A stretch of DNA of 14,577 bases from Planctomycetota bacterium (GCA_024278775.1 JAJRSP010000238.1:1-14577); one strand, 5' to 3'; counted from the stretch's first letter, positions 1 through 6,962 are shown. Notes: a model not told the origin generated them from the letters alone. Program-made: numbers and translations.

Positions 1-766
1 CGGTGCCGATGAGTTGGCCGATGTCGGTTCTTAGCGTCGTGGTTTGAATGTCGGAGTCGGTAGCGCGGGCGACGCCGAAGTCGAGAACCTTGGGTTCGCC
101 GTCCTCGGTGACGAGAATGTTGGCGGGCTTGAGGTCGCGGTGAATGATTCCCTTCTGGTGGGCATGCTGGATGGCATCTGCGACTTTCGCAAGCAGGCCG
201 AGACGCTCGCGCGTGTTCAGTTCTTGTGCAACCGCGTATTCCACGAGCGGTACGCCCTTGATGAATTCCATTGCGAAGAACGGCTGCGGGCCGTGTCCGA
301 CATCGAAGGTGCCGGCCTCGAACACATAGGCGATGCCGGGATGGTCGAGCTTGGCGAGAATCTGCGATTCATGCTCGAAGCGTCGCAGCAGTTCCGGTGA
401 AGCACGACCTGCACTGACGATCTTGAGGGCGACCGTTCGCTTCGGGTGTTCCTGCTCGGCTTCATAGACGATGCCCATTCCGCCAATGCTGATTCGTCTC
501 GTGATCCGGTATCCTGCAACATCTTGTCCTACCAGCGGATCAGCGACGCTCGGCATGTCGGGGAACCCGCCACTGGTGGCACGGTCTGGCACGCGCATAA
601 AGGTCTCAGCCGCCTGCCCATGATGGGCAAGGAGCGATTCGACCTCATCCCGTAGCTCGGTGTCATTGCCGCAGGTTTCGTCAAGAAGTGTTGCGATCTC
701 TTCCGGCTCGCGGGAGAGCGCCTCTTCGAACAACTCCTGCACTCGTTGCCAGCGGTCAGATGTCAT
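1..766 (-). CDS. Ser/Thr protein kinase (Hanks type), N-terminal 255 residues, 3' end outside window
   Basis: The reverse strand reads open from an ATG at 766 to the window edge. Residues 1-50 are a helical N-terminal region (RWQRVQELFEEAL, then ELRDEVESLLAHH) of the kind that precedes the kinase domain in many planctomycete and acidobacterial kinases. The catalytic domain starts near residue 86. It shows a glycine-rich loop (ISIGGMGIVYEAE, 92-104), the ATP-binding lysine in VALK (K115), a candidate alpha-C glutamate E133, the catalytic loop HRDLKPAN (209-216) and the metal-binding DFG (229-231). All core catalytic residues seen so far are intact, so an active cytoplasmic-facing Ser/Thr kinase is expected; the substrate is unknown. 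The start overlaps the end of the upstream sigma factor gene by 11 nt, which suggests translational coupling. A C-terminal sensor or repeat domain, common in this family, would lie outside the window. Confidence 0.95.
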   Translation of the reverse strand, partial: MTSDRWQRVQELFEEALSREPEEIATLLDETCGNDTELRDEVESLLAHHGQAAETFMRVPDRATSGGFPDMPSVADPLVGQDVAGYRITRRISIGGMGIVYEAEQEHPKRTVALKIVSAGRASPELLRRFEHESQILAKLDHPGIAYVFEAGTFDVGHGPQPFFAMEFIKGVPLVEYAVAQELNTRERLGLLAKVADAIQHAHQKGIIHRDLKPANILVTEDGEPKVLDFGVARATDSDIQTTTLRTDIGQLIGT

Positions 767-1335
767 TGGTTCCCGTTGGGTCTGCCGTGATGTCATGGTC
801 GGCTAGCTTCCTATGCAGCCAGGCGCGGGCGAACGCCCAGTCCTTGTCCACTGTGCGGGGCGAGATTTCCAACACCGCCGCGCATTCGTCCCCGGTCAAG
901 CCGGTGAAGTACCGCAGCTTCACGACCTCAGCCTGACGCGGAGCCGTTTGTGCCAGTTCCTCAAGCGCCTCGCCGACAGCCAACACCTCCACGGGGTCCT
1001 GATCGAAAGCCGAGGGGTCCTCCGTGATCGCGCCGGGCTGCCGGCCACCGCCCCGCTTGAGGCGGCCCCTTATACGATCGCTTCTGCCGCTGCGGTGAAA
1101 AAATGTCCCCGATTGGACCACTGGACCGGGTTCTCGCCGAACAGCCGGAAGTATGCCTCGTGAACGAGAGCGGTCGGTTGAAGGGTGTGGCCAGGGGCCT
1201 CTGCGGCCATCTGGTGCTGGGCGAGTTTGCGGAGTTCGTCGTAGATCGCGACCACAGCCGATCCTGAGCGCCGGCGTCGCCGCCGCTCACGGCAGCGAGA
1301 AGCTGGGTAACGGGGCTTCGAGTTGGCGTCGTCAT
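756..1335 (-). pseudogene. ECF-type RNA polymerase sigma factor, disrupted by a frameshift and a deletion
   Basis: Three reading frames must be joined to recover the protein. Frame 1 starts at ATG 1335, with AGGA about 9 nt upstream, and gives MTTPTRSPVTQLL...GAQDRLW. One base is missing at about 1252, where TGGTC would need to be TGGGTC. Frame 2 then gives region 2 (IYDELRKLAQHQM, HTLQPTALVHEAYFRLFG, RGHFFTAAAEA) and stops at 1070. Frame 3 resumes with GRLKRGGGRQ and contains region 4 (VVKLRYFTGLTGDECAAVL, then ISPRTVDKDWAFARAWLHRK). It ends at 756. About a dozen residues normally found between AAEA and RLKRGGG (family pattern MRRILVDHARRKR) are absent. The family is the planctomycete-type ECF sigma that often precedes a Ser/Thr kinase. 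The single-base shift could be a sequencing error, but the second lesion is harder to explain that way, so a decayed gene is more likely. Confidence 0.8.
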
Positions 1336-1459
1336 GGCTGATATCCTGTTTTCGCAGCGTCTAGGTGCTATTCTGCCATGCTACTGGACCCCAGGGCGAA
1401 GTAAACGGGTGATTCAGCGTCGCTTTAGGGGGCTGTGGCAGCCAGCTTTGACCCTCGCC

Positions 1460-1481
1460 ACATGTCAAAATGGGGACATGT
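1460..1481. repeat. Inverted repeat ACATGTC / GACATGT with 8-nt spacer
   Basis: ACATGTC (1460-1466) and GACATGT (1475-1481) are exact reverse complements separated by AAAATGGG. Each arm also contains the self-complementary hexamer ACATGT, so the site has both dyad and direct-repeat symmetry. It lies 125 nt upstream of the sigma factor start. It could be an operator for a dimeric regulator or a remnant of a REP-like sequence; function is inferred only. Confidence 0.4.
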
Positions 1482-1838
1482 TCCCGTCCGCCGGAGACGC
1501 ACGCGCCCGCGGTCGGTCGCCGATGGGCGGGAATCTGAGAAAAAGTGCGCAAACAGTGCGCTCCCGCCGCTCGGATGACGCATGTATTCTCGGAGCTTGG
1601 ATCTATACTGAAGCCGAGCGTCATCATCAAAACCGAGAACGCCAGCGGATGACGCTGATCCGGGAAGAAAAGAGGGATTCGGCCTATTGACAAGTTCCGA
1701 CAGGCGATGGATCCTTCGCGGTATCCAGCAGGAATGGATTCCTTTCAAACGCGTCCAGCGTTGACTCGCGTTTGTGTTTCGAGCGCCGCGAGGGATCGCC
1801 TTCAGAACCACCAGAGTGTAGCCGTTGCGGCCTGTGTA

Positions 1839-1866
1839 GACCGCAATGTTTGACGCCATTGCGGTC
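1839..1866. promoter_or_regulatory. Perfect 10-bp inverted repeat upstream of the 898-aa secreted protein gene
   Basis: GACCGCAATG (1839-1848) and CATTGCGGTC (1857-1866) are exact reverse complements around an 8-nt spacer (TTTGACGC). No T-tract follows on either strand, so an intrinsic terminator is unlikely. Its place 146 nt before the start at 2012 suits an operator or a hairpin in the 5' leader. No regulator family can be assigned from sequence. Confidence 0.45.
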
Positions 1867-1998
1867 AGTGGCTCGTTGCGGAAGGGAAAGGAGCAGCTCT
1901 GACGAGCATGTTACTTTGCAGCGCAACCCGGGCTAGCGGGTGATCTCGGATGAGGACCATGTTTCCGAATCCGTGCTACGGAAGGTCCATGAACTTAC

Positions 1999-2003
1999 GG
2001 AGG
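1999..2003 (+). promoter_or_regulatory. Ribosome binding site GGAGG setting the start at 2012
   Basis: GGAGG lies 8 nt before ATG 2012, where an N-terminal signal peptide begins. The frame is open back to a GTG at 1940, but that start has no comparable site and would bury the signal peptide behind 24 charged residues. The 2012 start is therefore preferred. Confidence 0.85.
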
Positions 2004-2011
2004 TCGATCCA

Positions 2012-4708
2012 ATGTTACATTCAGTACGCATCAGCGCGGTCGTTTGTTCTATATTCGCGGTTCTTCTAGGCGCGTTCGCACGTGCGCAGGCACCACCAGG
2101 CGACGAGCGTGACAAACACCGGACCAGACTTACCAAACTAGAAGACTCCGACTACGCCGACCGATACGAAACCGCCCTAGCAGCCAAACTCGCCTTCATC
2201 GCCCAGTGGGAAGCAGAGGGCCGACCAATCCTCGACGACACCGGTACGCTAACAGAGGAGCCTGCGCCGGAAGGCAGCGTGGCGGGGCTTCAAGAGGGCG
2301 ATTGCAAAGAGGATTTCGAAGGCTCCTTCCCGGGTGACTACTGGATTGATGTCGGAGACGCCGACTCTGCGAGTGGATCGGATTATTGGGACGATGTCTC
2401 CTGCAACGACGACGGTGGAGACTGGAGCGGCTGGTGTGCGGATATCGGTAATACAGACTGCACATCCTATGATAACGACATGGAAGCCTACATGTGTGTC
2501 GAAACTCGGTATTTAGGGACAACAGGCGGCGGTGACAACAAACTCAAGTACGACCGATGGGGCTCCGTAGAGGACTGCTGCGACCAAGTTCGCATCCGAG
2601 TTGAAGGGTTCGCCAGCGAGCCAGGCTCCGGATACCGCGTGGGTTCCCCTGATGTAACGGCCAACTTTGTAGTCCAAGACACAATCGAATGCGGCTTTGG
2701 AAACATCAATTGCCTGCTGAGTTGCCATAACGGTCGTTGTTGGGAAGCCAAACAGATTTCGCTTCCTGAACGCTTTAATCCCTATGTTTGGGTTCGCATC
2801 TGTTTTGTCTTCGAATCCGATGGAAGCGTTACCGACGAGGGCGCCTACTTTGACGACATCAACTTCAATTGCAGTAGCGATACGAACATTCATCCAATAC
2901 GCGACGGGTTCACGGGGGGGGGGGCAATTTGTGATGACGGAACCTGCGATCCGGGTGAAACCACCTGTAACTGCCCACAGGACTGCGGCATATCCTGCGG
3001 CGACGGATGTTGTAACGGCGGCGAGGACTCCAGTAATTGTTGCCAGGACTGTGGAAGCTGCCCCACGGATGATTGTCTTGAGGAAAACGACACTCTTGGG
3101 GCGGCCACCAACATCAGCAGCCGTGAGCAAGAGTGGCTGTCCACGTATTCCGGCTGTGGTACGGCCAATCAGTGCGACGACGATTGGTATCGGATTAACC
3201 TTAGCAGCAATCGCCGGCGCGTTCTCGTAGACTGCACGTTCACAGACGCCGACGGCGACATCGACATTTCACTGCACGATTCCTCAGGGACGGAACTGTG
3301 CGACTCCACGAGCACATCTAACGACGAGCACATCGACTGTGTTGCGCCAAGTGACGGAACGCACTACATCCGTGTCTATTTTGACGACGAGTGCAACCCC
3401 TACGACCTATGGTGGGATGATGTGCCTAGCCCCGTTGAGTGTGGAAATGGATTATGCGAAACCGGGGAAACCACATGCAACTGCCCACAGGACTGCGGCA
3501 CATCCTGCGGCGATGGATGCTGTAACGGTGGTGAGACCTCATCGAACTGCTGCCGGGACTGCGCCGAGTGCTGCAACAACGGTGACTGCAACGACGGCAA
3601 TCCGTGTACGGATGATATTTGTTCGAATGGAACCTGCCAGAACCCCCCGAACTTCTCCTGCGGTGACGGCACCTGCGACAGCGCGTGCGGAGAAACCCGG
3701 TCCAACTGCTGCCAGGACTGCGCCGACTGTGGGGACGGCACCTGCGACCCTTGCGAGGAAGGAAGATGTCCTCAGGATTGCGACGTGGACCCCTGCGAGA
3801 GCCAACCATATACAATCGGCGGGGCAGTGTTCGAAGACTGTGACGATCCGTTAGGCAGCGGTGTCGCGGACGTCCCGGTAAGTGTGGTTTGTAACGGCGG
3901 GTATTCGTGCAATACGACGACGTTTGGGGGGCAGGGGCTGTGGTCTTGCAACAGCGTTCCGTGTGACACATGCACTGTCACGGTACTTCGCGCTTGCTAT
4001 CTGGAGACAGCGCTGTGCCCGCCAGTGCCATGTAGCGATTCGGTCGTGGCCACCGTAGACGACGATCATCTGCCCGACAACCAAAGCCTTGCTTTCCATC
4101 ATCCTGGCTGCGTCCTACATGACGTGAACGGCGACGGGTTCGTAAGCATCCTCGGGGATGTGCCTTGCTTCGTGGATTGTCTGTTCTTCGGAAACTGTCC
4201 TCCGCAAGGGGCGTGCTCGGGTCGCTATCCGTGTGCGTGCGACTGCAACGGCGATGGGTTTTGTAGCATTCTTGGAGATGTGCCGTGCTTTGTCGACTGC
4301 GTATTCTTCAACCAGTGCCCCGAGCCGGCCATCGCTCCTGATCTTGGGGGTAACACGGCAGCAACGGGATTTACGGTAGGTGGCGCGGTCTATGCGAACA
4401 GGGACGATCCGCTCACGACAGGAGTGGAGGGTGTTGCGGTCGAGCTGTTTGACGCGTTGGGTAACTCGATCGGGTTCACCACGACGGGACGGCTCGGGAT
4501 CTGGAAGGTGGGGGCTGTGCCGACGGGCGCCTACAGCGTTGTTTTCCACACGGTTCAGCGCGATGGATCGGTCGCACAGGTCAGTAGGACTATTGCGGTC
4601 GAGGAAGGCAACAAGGTTGCTATGCAAAGCATTCAGCTTCAGTTGCCGGAGGAGAGGCCACGGCAAGAATCGCAACCGCGCAAACTAAAGAGAGATTCTC
4701 GGAGGTAA
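2012..4708 (+). CDS. Secreted multidomain cysteine-rich protein with PPC, FGGQGLW-type and dockerin-like domains (898 aa)
   Basis: A signal peptide covers residues 1-27, with likely cleavage after ARAQA. Residues 97 to about 298 resemble a jelly-roll module (EDFEGSFPGDYW start, EGAYFDDINF end). A Cys-rich stretch (about 307-352; GTCDPGETTCNCPQDCG) is followed by a domain resembling the bacterial pre-peptidase C-terminal (PPC) domain (about 353-475; DDCLEENDTLGAA, DGDIDISLHD, DGTHYIRVYF). A second Cys-rich stretch covers about 477-592. A beta-sandwich domain covers 599 to about 697 and contains FGGQGLW (638-644). Two dockerin-like repeats lie at 704-731 and 744-771 (DVNGDGFVSILGDVPCFVDC and DCNGDGFCSILGDVPCFVDC); their Asp/Asn loops suggest calcium binding. 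A diverged fourth-type beta-sandwich domain covers 786 to about 880. No catalytic domain was recognised, so a binding, adhesion or scaffold role is inferred. An 11-G run lies inside the gene. The neighbours at 4881 and 6965 encode related exported proteins. Confidence 0.93.
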   Translation: MLHSVRISAVVCSIFAVLLGAFARAQAPPGDERDKHRTRLTKLEDSDYADRYETALAAKLAFIAQWEAEGRPILDDTGTLTEEPAPEGSVAGLQEGDCKEDFEGSFPGDYWIDVGDADSASGSDYWDDVSCNDDGGDWSGWCADIGNTDCTSYDNDMEAYMCVETRYLGTTGGGDNKLKYDRWGSVEDCCDQVRIRVEGFASEPGSGYRVGSPDVTANFVVQDTIECGFGNINCLLSCHNGRCWEAKQISLPERFNPYVWVRICFVFESDGSVTDEGAYFDDINFNCSSDTNIHPIRDGFTGGGAICDDGTCDPGETTCNCPQDCGISCGDGCCNGGEDSSNCCQDCGSCPTDDCLEENDTLGAATNISSREQEWLSTYSGCGTANQCDDDWYRINLSSNRRRVLVDCTFTDADGDIDISLHDSSGTELCDSTSTSNDEHIDCVAPSDGTHYIRVYFDDECNPYDLWWDDVPSPVECGNGLCETGETTCNCPQDCGTSCGDGCCNGGETSSNCCRDCAECCNNGDCNDGNPCTDDICSNGTCQNPPNFSCGDGTCDSACGETRSNCCQDCADCGDGTCDPCEEGRCPQDCDVDPCESQPYTIGGAVFEDCDDPLGSGVADVPVSVVCNGGYSCNTTTFGGQGLWSCNSVPCDTCTVTVLRACYLETALCPPVPCSDSVVATVDDDHLPDNQSLAFHHPGCVLHDVNGDGFVSILGDVPCFVDCLFFGNCPPQGACSGRYPCACDCNGDGFCSILGDVPCFVDCVFFNQCPEPAIAPDLGGNTAATGFTVGGAVYANRDDPLTTGVEGVAVELFDALGNSIGFTTTGRLGIWKVGAVPTGAYSVVFHTVQRDGSVAQVSRTIAVEEGNKVAMQSIQLQLPEERPRQESQPRKLKRDSRR
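2914..2924 (+). repeat. Run of eleven G residues inside the coding sequence
   Basis: Eleven consecutive G bases encode the Thr-Gly-Gly-Gly-Ala junction between the jelly-roll-like module and the first Cys-rich stretch of the 898-aa protein. Runs of this length slip during replication and are also error-prone in sequencing. A change of one base would truncate the protein after about 300 residues. The present length keeps the frame open. Confidence 0.9.
4121..4324 (+). repeat. Two dockerin-like repeats in the 898-aa protein
   Basis: The units begin at 4121 and 4241 and encode DxNGDGFxSILGDVPCFVDCxFFxxCP twice, 40 residues apart from start to start. The DxNxDG loop followed by a helix matches type I dockerin logic. 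The paired cysteines in PCFVDC are a departure from the clostridial form and a pattern I associate with planctomycete secreted proteins. Between the units is a short Cys-containing linker. Such pairs would be expected to bind calcium and possibly a cohesin-like partner, none of which is in the window. Confidence 0.75.
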
Positions 4709-4739
4709 ACAGGACTCCGGCGTTTTCGGCCGGTGTCTC

Positions 4740-4766
4740 CGCCGGGCTGCTGGCGCTTGCCCGGCG
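4740..4766. terminator. Hairpin in the gap between the two large secreted-protein genes
   Basis: CGCCGGG (4740-4746) and CCCGGCG (4760-4766) form a perfect 7-bp stem with a 13-nt loop. A smaller hairpin (CCGGC 4717-4721 / GCCGG 4729-4733) lies just before it. They sit 32 and 9 nt after the stop at 4708. No T-tract follows, so this is at best a weak intrinsic terminator; mRNA stabilisation or processing between the two genes is an alternative. Confidence 0.35.
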
Positions 4767-4844
4767 TGAATTGTCAGGCCCCTGAGCGTGTAGAACCGCT
4801 TTCGTCCACGGATGGCACGGGCGCCTATGTGTCAGATGGACTAA

Positions 4845-4859
4845 GAGCAGTAACTGCTC
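4845..4859 (+). promoter_or_regulatory. Short hairpin directly upstream of the ribosome binding site of the 693-aa gene
   Basis: GAGCAG (4845-4850) and CTGCTC (4854-4859) form a perfect 6-bp stem with a TAA loop, 6 nt before the AGGAG at 4866-4870. That AGGAG lies 10 nt before ATG 4881. A TTG at 4872 in the same frame is only 1 nt from the AGGAG and is rejected as a start. The hairpin could modulate translation or be the remains of an operator. Confidence 0.4.
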
Positions 4860-4880
4860 GATACTAGGAGCTTGACGGAA

Positions 4881-6962
4881 ATGAAGAATCGCATTCCAGG
4901 TTGTTTCGCGCTCGTCGTTCTTTTGGCGTTTTCGTGTCCTCTTGCCGCGTTTGCAGGTCAGACGTTTCTGATCGGCGGCGCACTGTTTTCCGACTGTTCG
5001 GATCCGTTGAACGGGCAAGCGGGCGTAACCGTGAACGTCACTTGTGACGGCGGCTTCAACGACAGCACGACGAGCTTCGGCGGACAGGGCCTGTGGGCCG
5101 TTGCAAACGTCCCTGAGGACACCTGTAGCGTGACCGTGGTGGGATTCTGCAGCGTTGACTCTGTCTGTCCGCCCGATCCCTGTAACGACACGGTTTCGAT
5201 TACGGTGGACGCAGCGCGCCAGGCGGAGAATCAAAGTCTCGCGTTTTGGGAGAGTGAAGGTGATGTCTGTGGCGACGGATCTTGCGGCTTGGGCGAGGAT
5301 TCCTGCACCTGCCCGGACGATTGCGGGAGTCCTCCGGCGACCGAGACGAGCTGCGACGACGGAGTCGATAACGACTGCGACGGATCAGTAGACGGCGATG
5401 ACGACGACTGCGCTGAACCGACATTTACGATCGGCGGCGCTCTGTTTTCCGACTGTTCGGATCCGCTGGGAAGCGGGCAAGCGGGCGTAACCGTGAACGT
5501 CACTTGTGATGGCGGCTTCAACGACAGCACCACCAGCTTCGGCGGACAGGGCCTGTGGGCCATTGAGAACGTCCCGGAGGACGCTTGTTGTGTGACCGTA
5601 GTGGGATTCTGCAGCGTTGACTCCGTCTGCCCACCCGATCCGTGCAACGACACGGTTTGTATTACGGTAGACGCGGCGCACCAGGCGGAGAATCAAAGTC
5701 TCGCGTTTTGGGAACATGTTGTCTGTGTGGACGAAGATTGCGACGATGCTGATGTCTGCACCGATGATTCGTGCGATCCGGTAACAGGCGAATGCGCGAA
5801 TACGCCAATCGACTGTGACGATGGCGACCTCTGTACCGACGACTCGTGCGATCCGGCCACCGGATGCGTGAACGACCCGGTTGACTGCGACGATGCCGAT
5901 GTCTGCACCGACGATGCGTGCGATCCAGACACGGGCGAATGTGTCCACACACCGAGCGGTTGCAGCGATGATGACGCCTGCACCGACGACTCGTGCGATC
6001 CCGCAACGGGGGAATGCGTCCATGACCCGATCGACTGTGACGACGGCGACTCATGCACAGAAGACTCATGTGACCCGAGCATAGGATGCGTCTATGAGCC
6101 GATGGGCTGCGATGACGGAGAGGCCTGTACGATCGACTACTGTGTCGATGGCATTTGCGTGAACACGCCGCTGCCTTGCAAAGACAACGAAGTGTGTGTC
6201 GATGGCGCGTGCCGAAAGACATGTGTCGGACCCGACGGAACATTGTGTGAGGACGGATTCTTCTGCACCATCAACGATGTCTGCATCCAGGGCGTTTGCA
6301 TGTCTGGAAATCTCAACCCTGATTGTGCAGGTACCCACTGTTGGGATCTCAACGGAGACGGTATAGCCGACCCAGAAGAAGACACGAACGGTGATGGTGT
6401 TCACAATGCGCTGGATTGCCAAGGTCCCCAGGGGCCGCAAGGACCGGGTGGTCCGTCTGGACCGGGCGGCCCGTCTGGGCCCACCGGTCCCGAGGGCCCC
6501 GATGGAGCTCAGGGCGCCTCCGGAATCTCGTGCTGGGATCTCGATGGAGACCGCATCGGCGACCCAGAGGAAGACATCAATGCCGACGGTGACTTCAATG
6601 CGCTAGACTGCCAAGGACCACAGGGGCCAGGGGGTTCGGAAGGTTCTGCGGGTGAGCCTGGTACTGAGGGTCCCGAAGGTCAACGAGGCCTCTCTTGTTG
6701 GGATCTTGACGGGGACGGTATCGGCGACCCCGACAGCCCCGACGAAGACATCAACGACGACGGCAACTACGATGCGAACGACTGCCGCTCCGCGCCCGAA
6801 GAACCGGATCCAGGCCAAACTGTTCCCGGAACGCAAAACGGTTTGTGCGGCACCATGGGAGATGGCTGCGGACCGGCCGGACCAGCGATGATTCTGATGC
6901 TCCTTGGCCTAGTTGGCCTGCGCTTCATCGGCCCGTCCCGCCGAACACGTGGCAGAGGTTGA
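4881..6962 (+). CDS. Secreted protein with duplicated FGGQGLW domains, Cys/Asp-rich repeats, collagen-like segments and a MYXO-CTERM-like tail (693 aa)
   Basis: A signal peptide covers residues 1 to about 25 (ends LAAFAG). Two beta-sandwich domains, 31-124 and 184-277, are almost identical and each contains FGGQGLW (66-72, 220-226). Between them are CGDGSCGLGEDSCTCPDDCG and a MopE-like motif (CDDGVDNDCDGSVDGDDDDC, 158-177), a type linked to copper binding. Residues 286-431 are six tandem repeats (consensus CDDxDxCTDDSCDPxTGxCV). Two collagen-like Gly-X-Y runs (515-547, 579-602) alternate with three CWDLxGDxIxDPxxD motifs (487-513, 551-577, 606-635) that look calcium-binding. The C-terminus has LCGTMGDGCGPAG, a hydrophobic segment (about 668-684) and a basic end (RRTRGRG). 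This order resembles MYXO-CTERM or PEP-CTERM sorting tails. No enzyme domain is seen, so a structural or adhesive surface role is inferred. The next gene starts 2 nt after the stop. Confidence 0.93.
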   Translation: MKNRIPGCFALVVLLAFSCPLAAFAGQTFLIGGALFSDCSDPLNGQAGVTVNVTCDGGFNDSTTSFGGQGLWAVANVPEDTCSVTVVGFCSVDSVCPPDPCNDTVSITVDAARQAENQSLAFWESEGDVCGDGSCGLGEDSCTCPDDCGSPPATETSCDDGVDNDCDGSVDGDDDDCAEPTFTIGGALFSDCSDPLGSGQAGVTVNVTCDGGFNDSTTSFGGQGLWAIENVPEDACCVTVVGFCSVDSVCPPDPCNDTVCITVDAAHQAENQSLAFWEHVVCVDEDCDDADVCTDDSCDPVTGECANTPIDCDDGDLCTDDSCDPATGCVNDPVDCDDADVCTDDACDPDTGECVHTPSGCSDDDACTDDSCDPATGECVHDPIDCDDGDSCTEDSCDPSIGCVYEPMGCDDGEACTIDYCVDGICVNTPLPCKDNEVCVDGACRKTCVGPDGTLCEDGFFCTINDVCIQGVCMSGNLNPDCAGTHCWDLNGDGIADPEEDTNGDGVHNALDCQGPQGPQGPGGPSGPGGPSGPTGPEGPDGAQGASGISCWDLDGDRIGDPEEDINADGDFNALDCQGPQGPGGSEGSAGEPGTEGPEGQRGLSCWDLDGDGIGDPDSPDEDINDDGNYDANDCRSAPEEPDPGQTVPGTQNGLCGTMGDGCGPAGPAMILMLLGLVGLRFIGPSRRTRGRG
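4971..5251 (+). repeat. Long direct repeat, copy 1 (FGGQGLW domain)
   Basis: This 281-nt segment matches 5430-5713 at nearly every position. The main differences are a 3-nt length change after GGATCCG and scattered substitutions. It encodes the first FGGQGLW domain of the 693-aa protein. The match at silent positions shows a recent duplication or ongoing gene conversion, not just protein-level constraint. Confidence 0.9.
5430..5713 (+). repeat. Long direct repeat, copy 2 (FGGQGLW domain)
   Basis: This is the second copy, 284 nt, starting 459 nt after copy 1. Notable coding changes relative to copy 1 are Thr-Cys-Ser to Ala-Cys-Cys after the EDV/PED region, and Ser to Cys in the DTV(S/C)ITVDAA strand. 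The two new cysteines could form a disulfide with each other. Confidence 0.9.
5736..6173 (+). repeat. Six tandem 23-25-residue Cys/Asp-rich repeats
   Basis: Each unit follows the pattern C-D-D-x-D-x-C-T-D-D-S-C-D-P-x-T-G-x-C-V, with lengths of 25, 24, 25, 25, 24 and 23 codons. The four cysteines per unit suggest two disulfides, and the Asp clusters suggest metal or calcium binding. The last unit is the most diverged. Similar repeats are widespread in myxobacterial and planctomycete surface proteins. Confidence 0.85.

Larger units (their letters stand above)
1336..2011. other. 676-nt intergenic region between divergent sigma factor and secreted-protein genes
   Basis: No reading frame here has both a plausible ribosome binding site and a recognisable protein. 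The longest open frames (for example minus-strand 1425-1859) are rich in Arg, Pro and Ser without domain-like patterns. The stretch must hold the promoters for the divergent genes at 1335 (minus) and 2012 (plus). It contains two strong inverted repeats, at 1460-1481 and 1839-1866, listed separately. A TTGACA at 1687-1692 has no acceptable -10 hexamer at the right spacing. Confidence 0.6.

Noticed and set aside
1687..1715. TTGACA as a -35 promoter element
   Set aside because: No acceptable -10 hexamer lies at 16-18 nt from it.
1425..1859. 144-codon minus-strand frame as a gene
   Set aside because: It has no good ribosome binding site, contains no recognisable domain and runs through both inverted repeats.
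1940..2011. GTG start at 1940 for the 898-aa protein
   Set aside because: It would place 24 charged residues before the signal peptide and has no good binding site, while ATG 2012 has GGAGG at 8 nt.
4872..4880. TTG start at 4872 for the 693-aa protein
   Set aside because: It is only 1 nt from the AGGAG; ATG 4881 has proper spacing and begins the signal peptide.
4971..6173. CRISPR-like repeat array
   Set aside because: The repeats are in frame, protein-coding, of variable sequence and without spacers.
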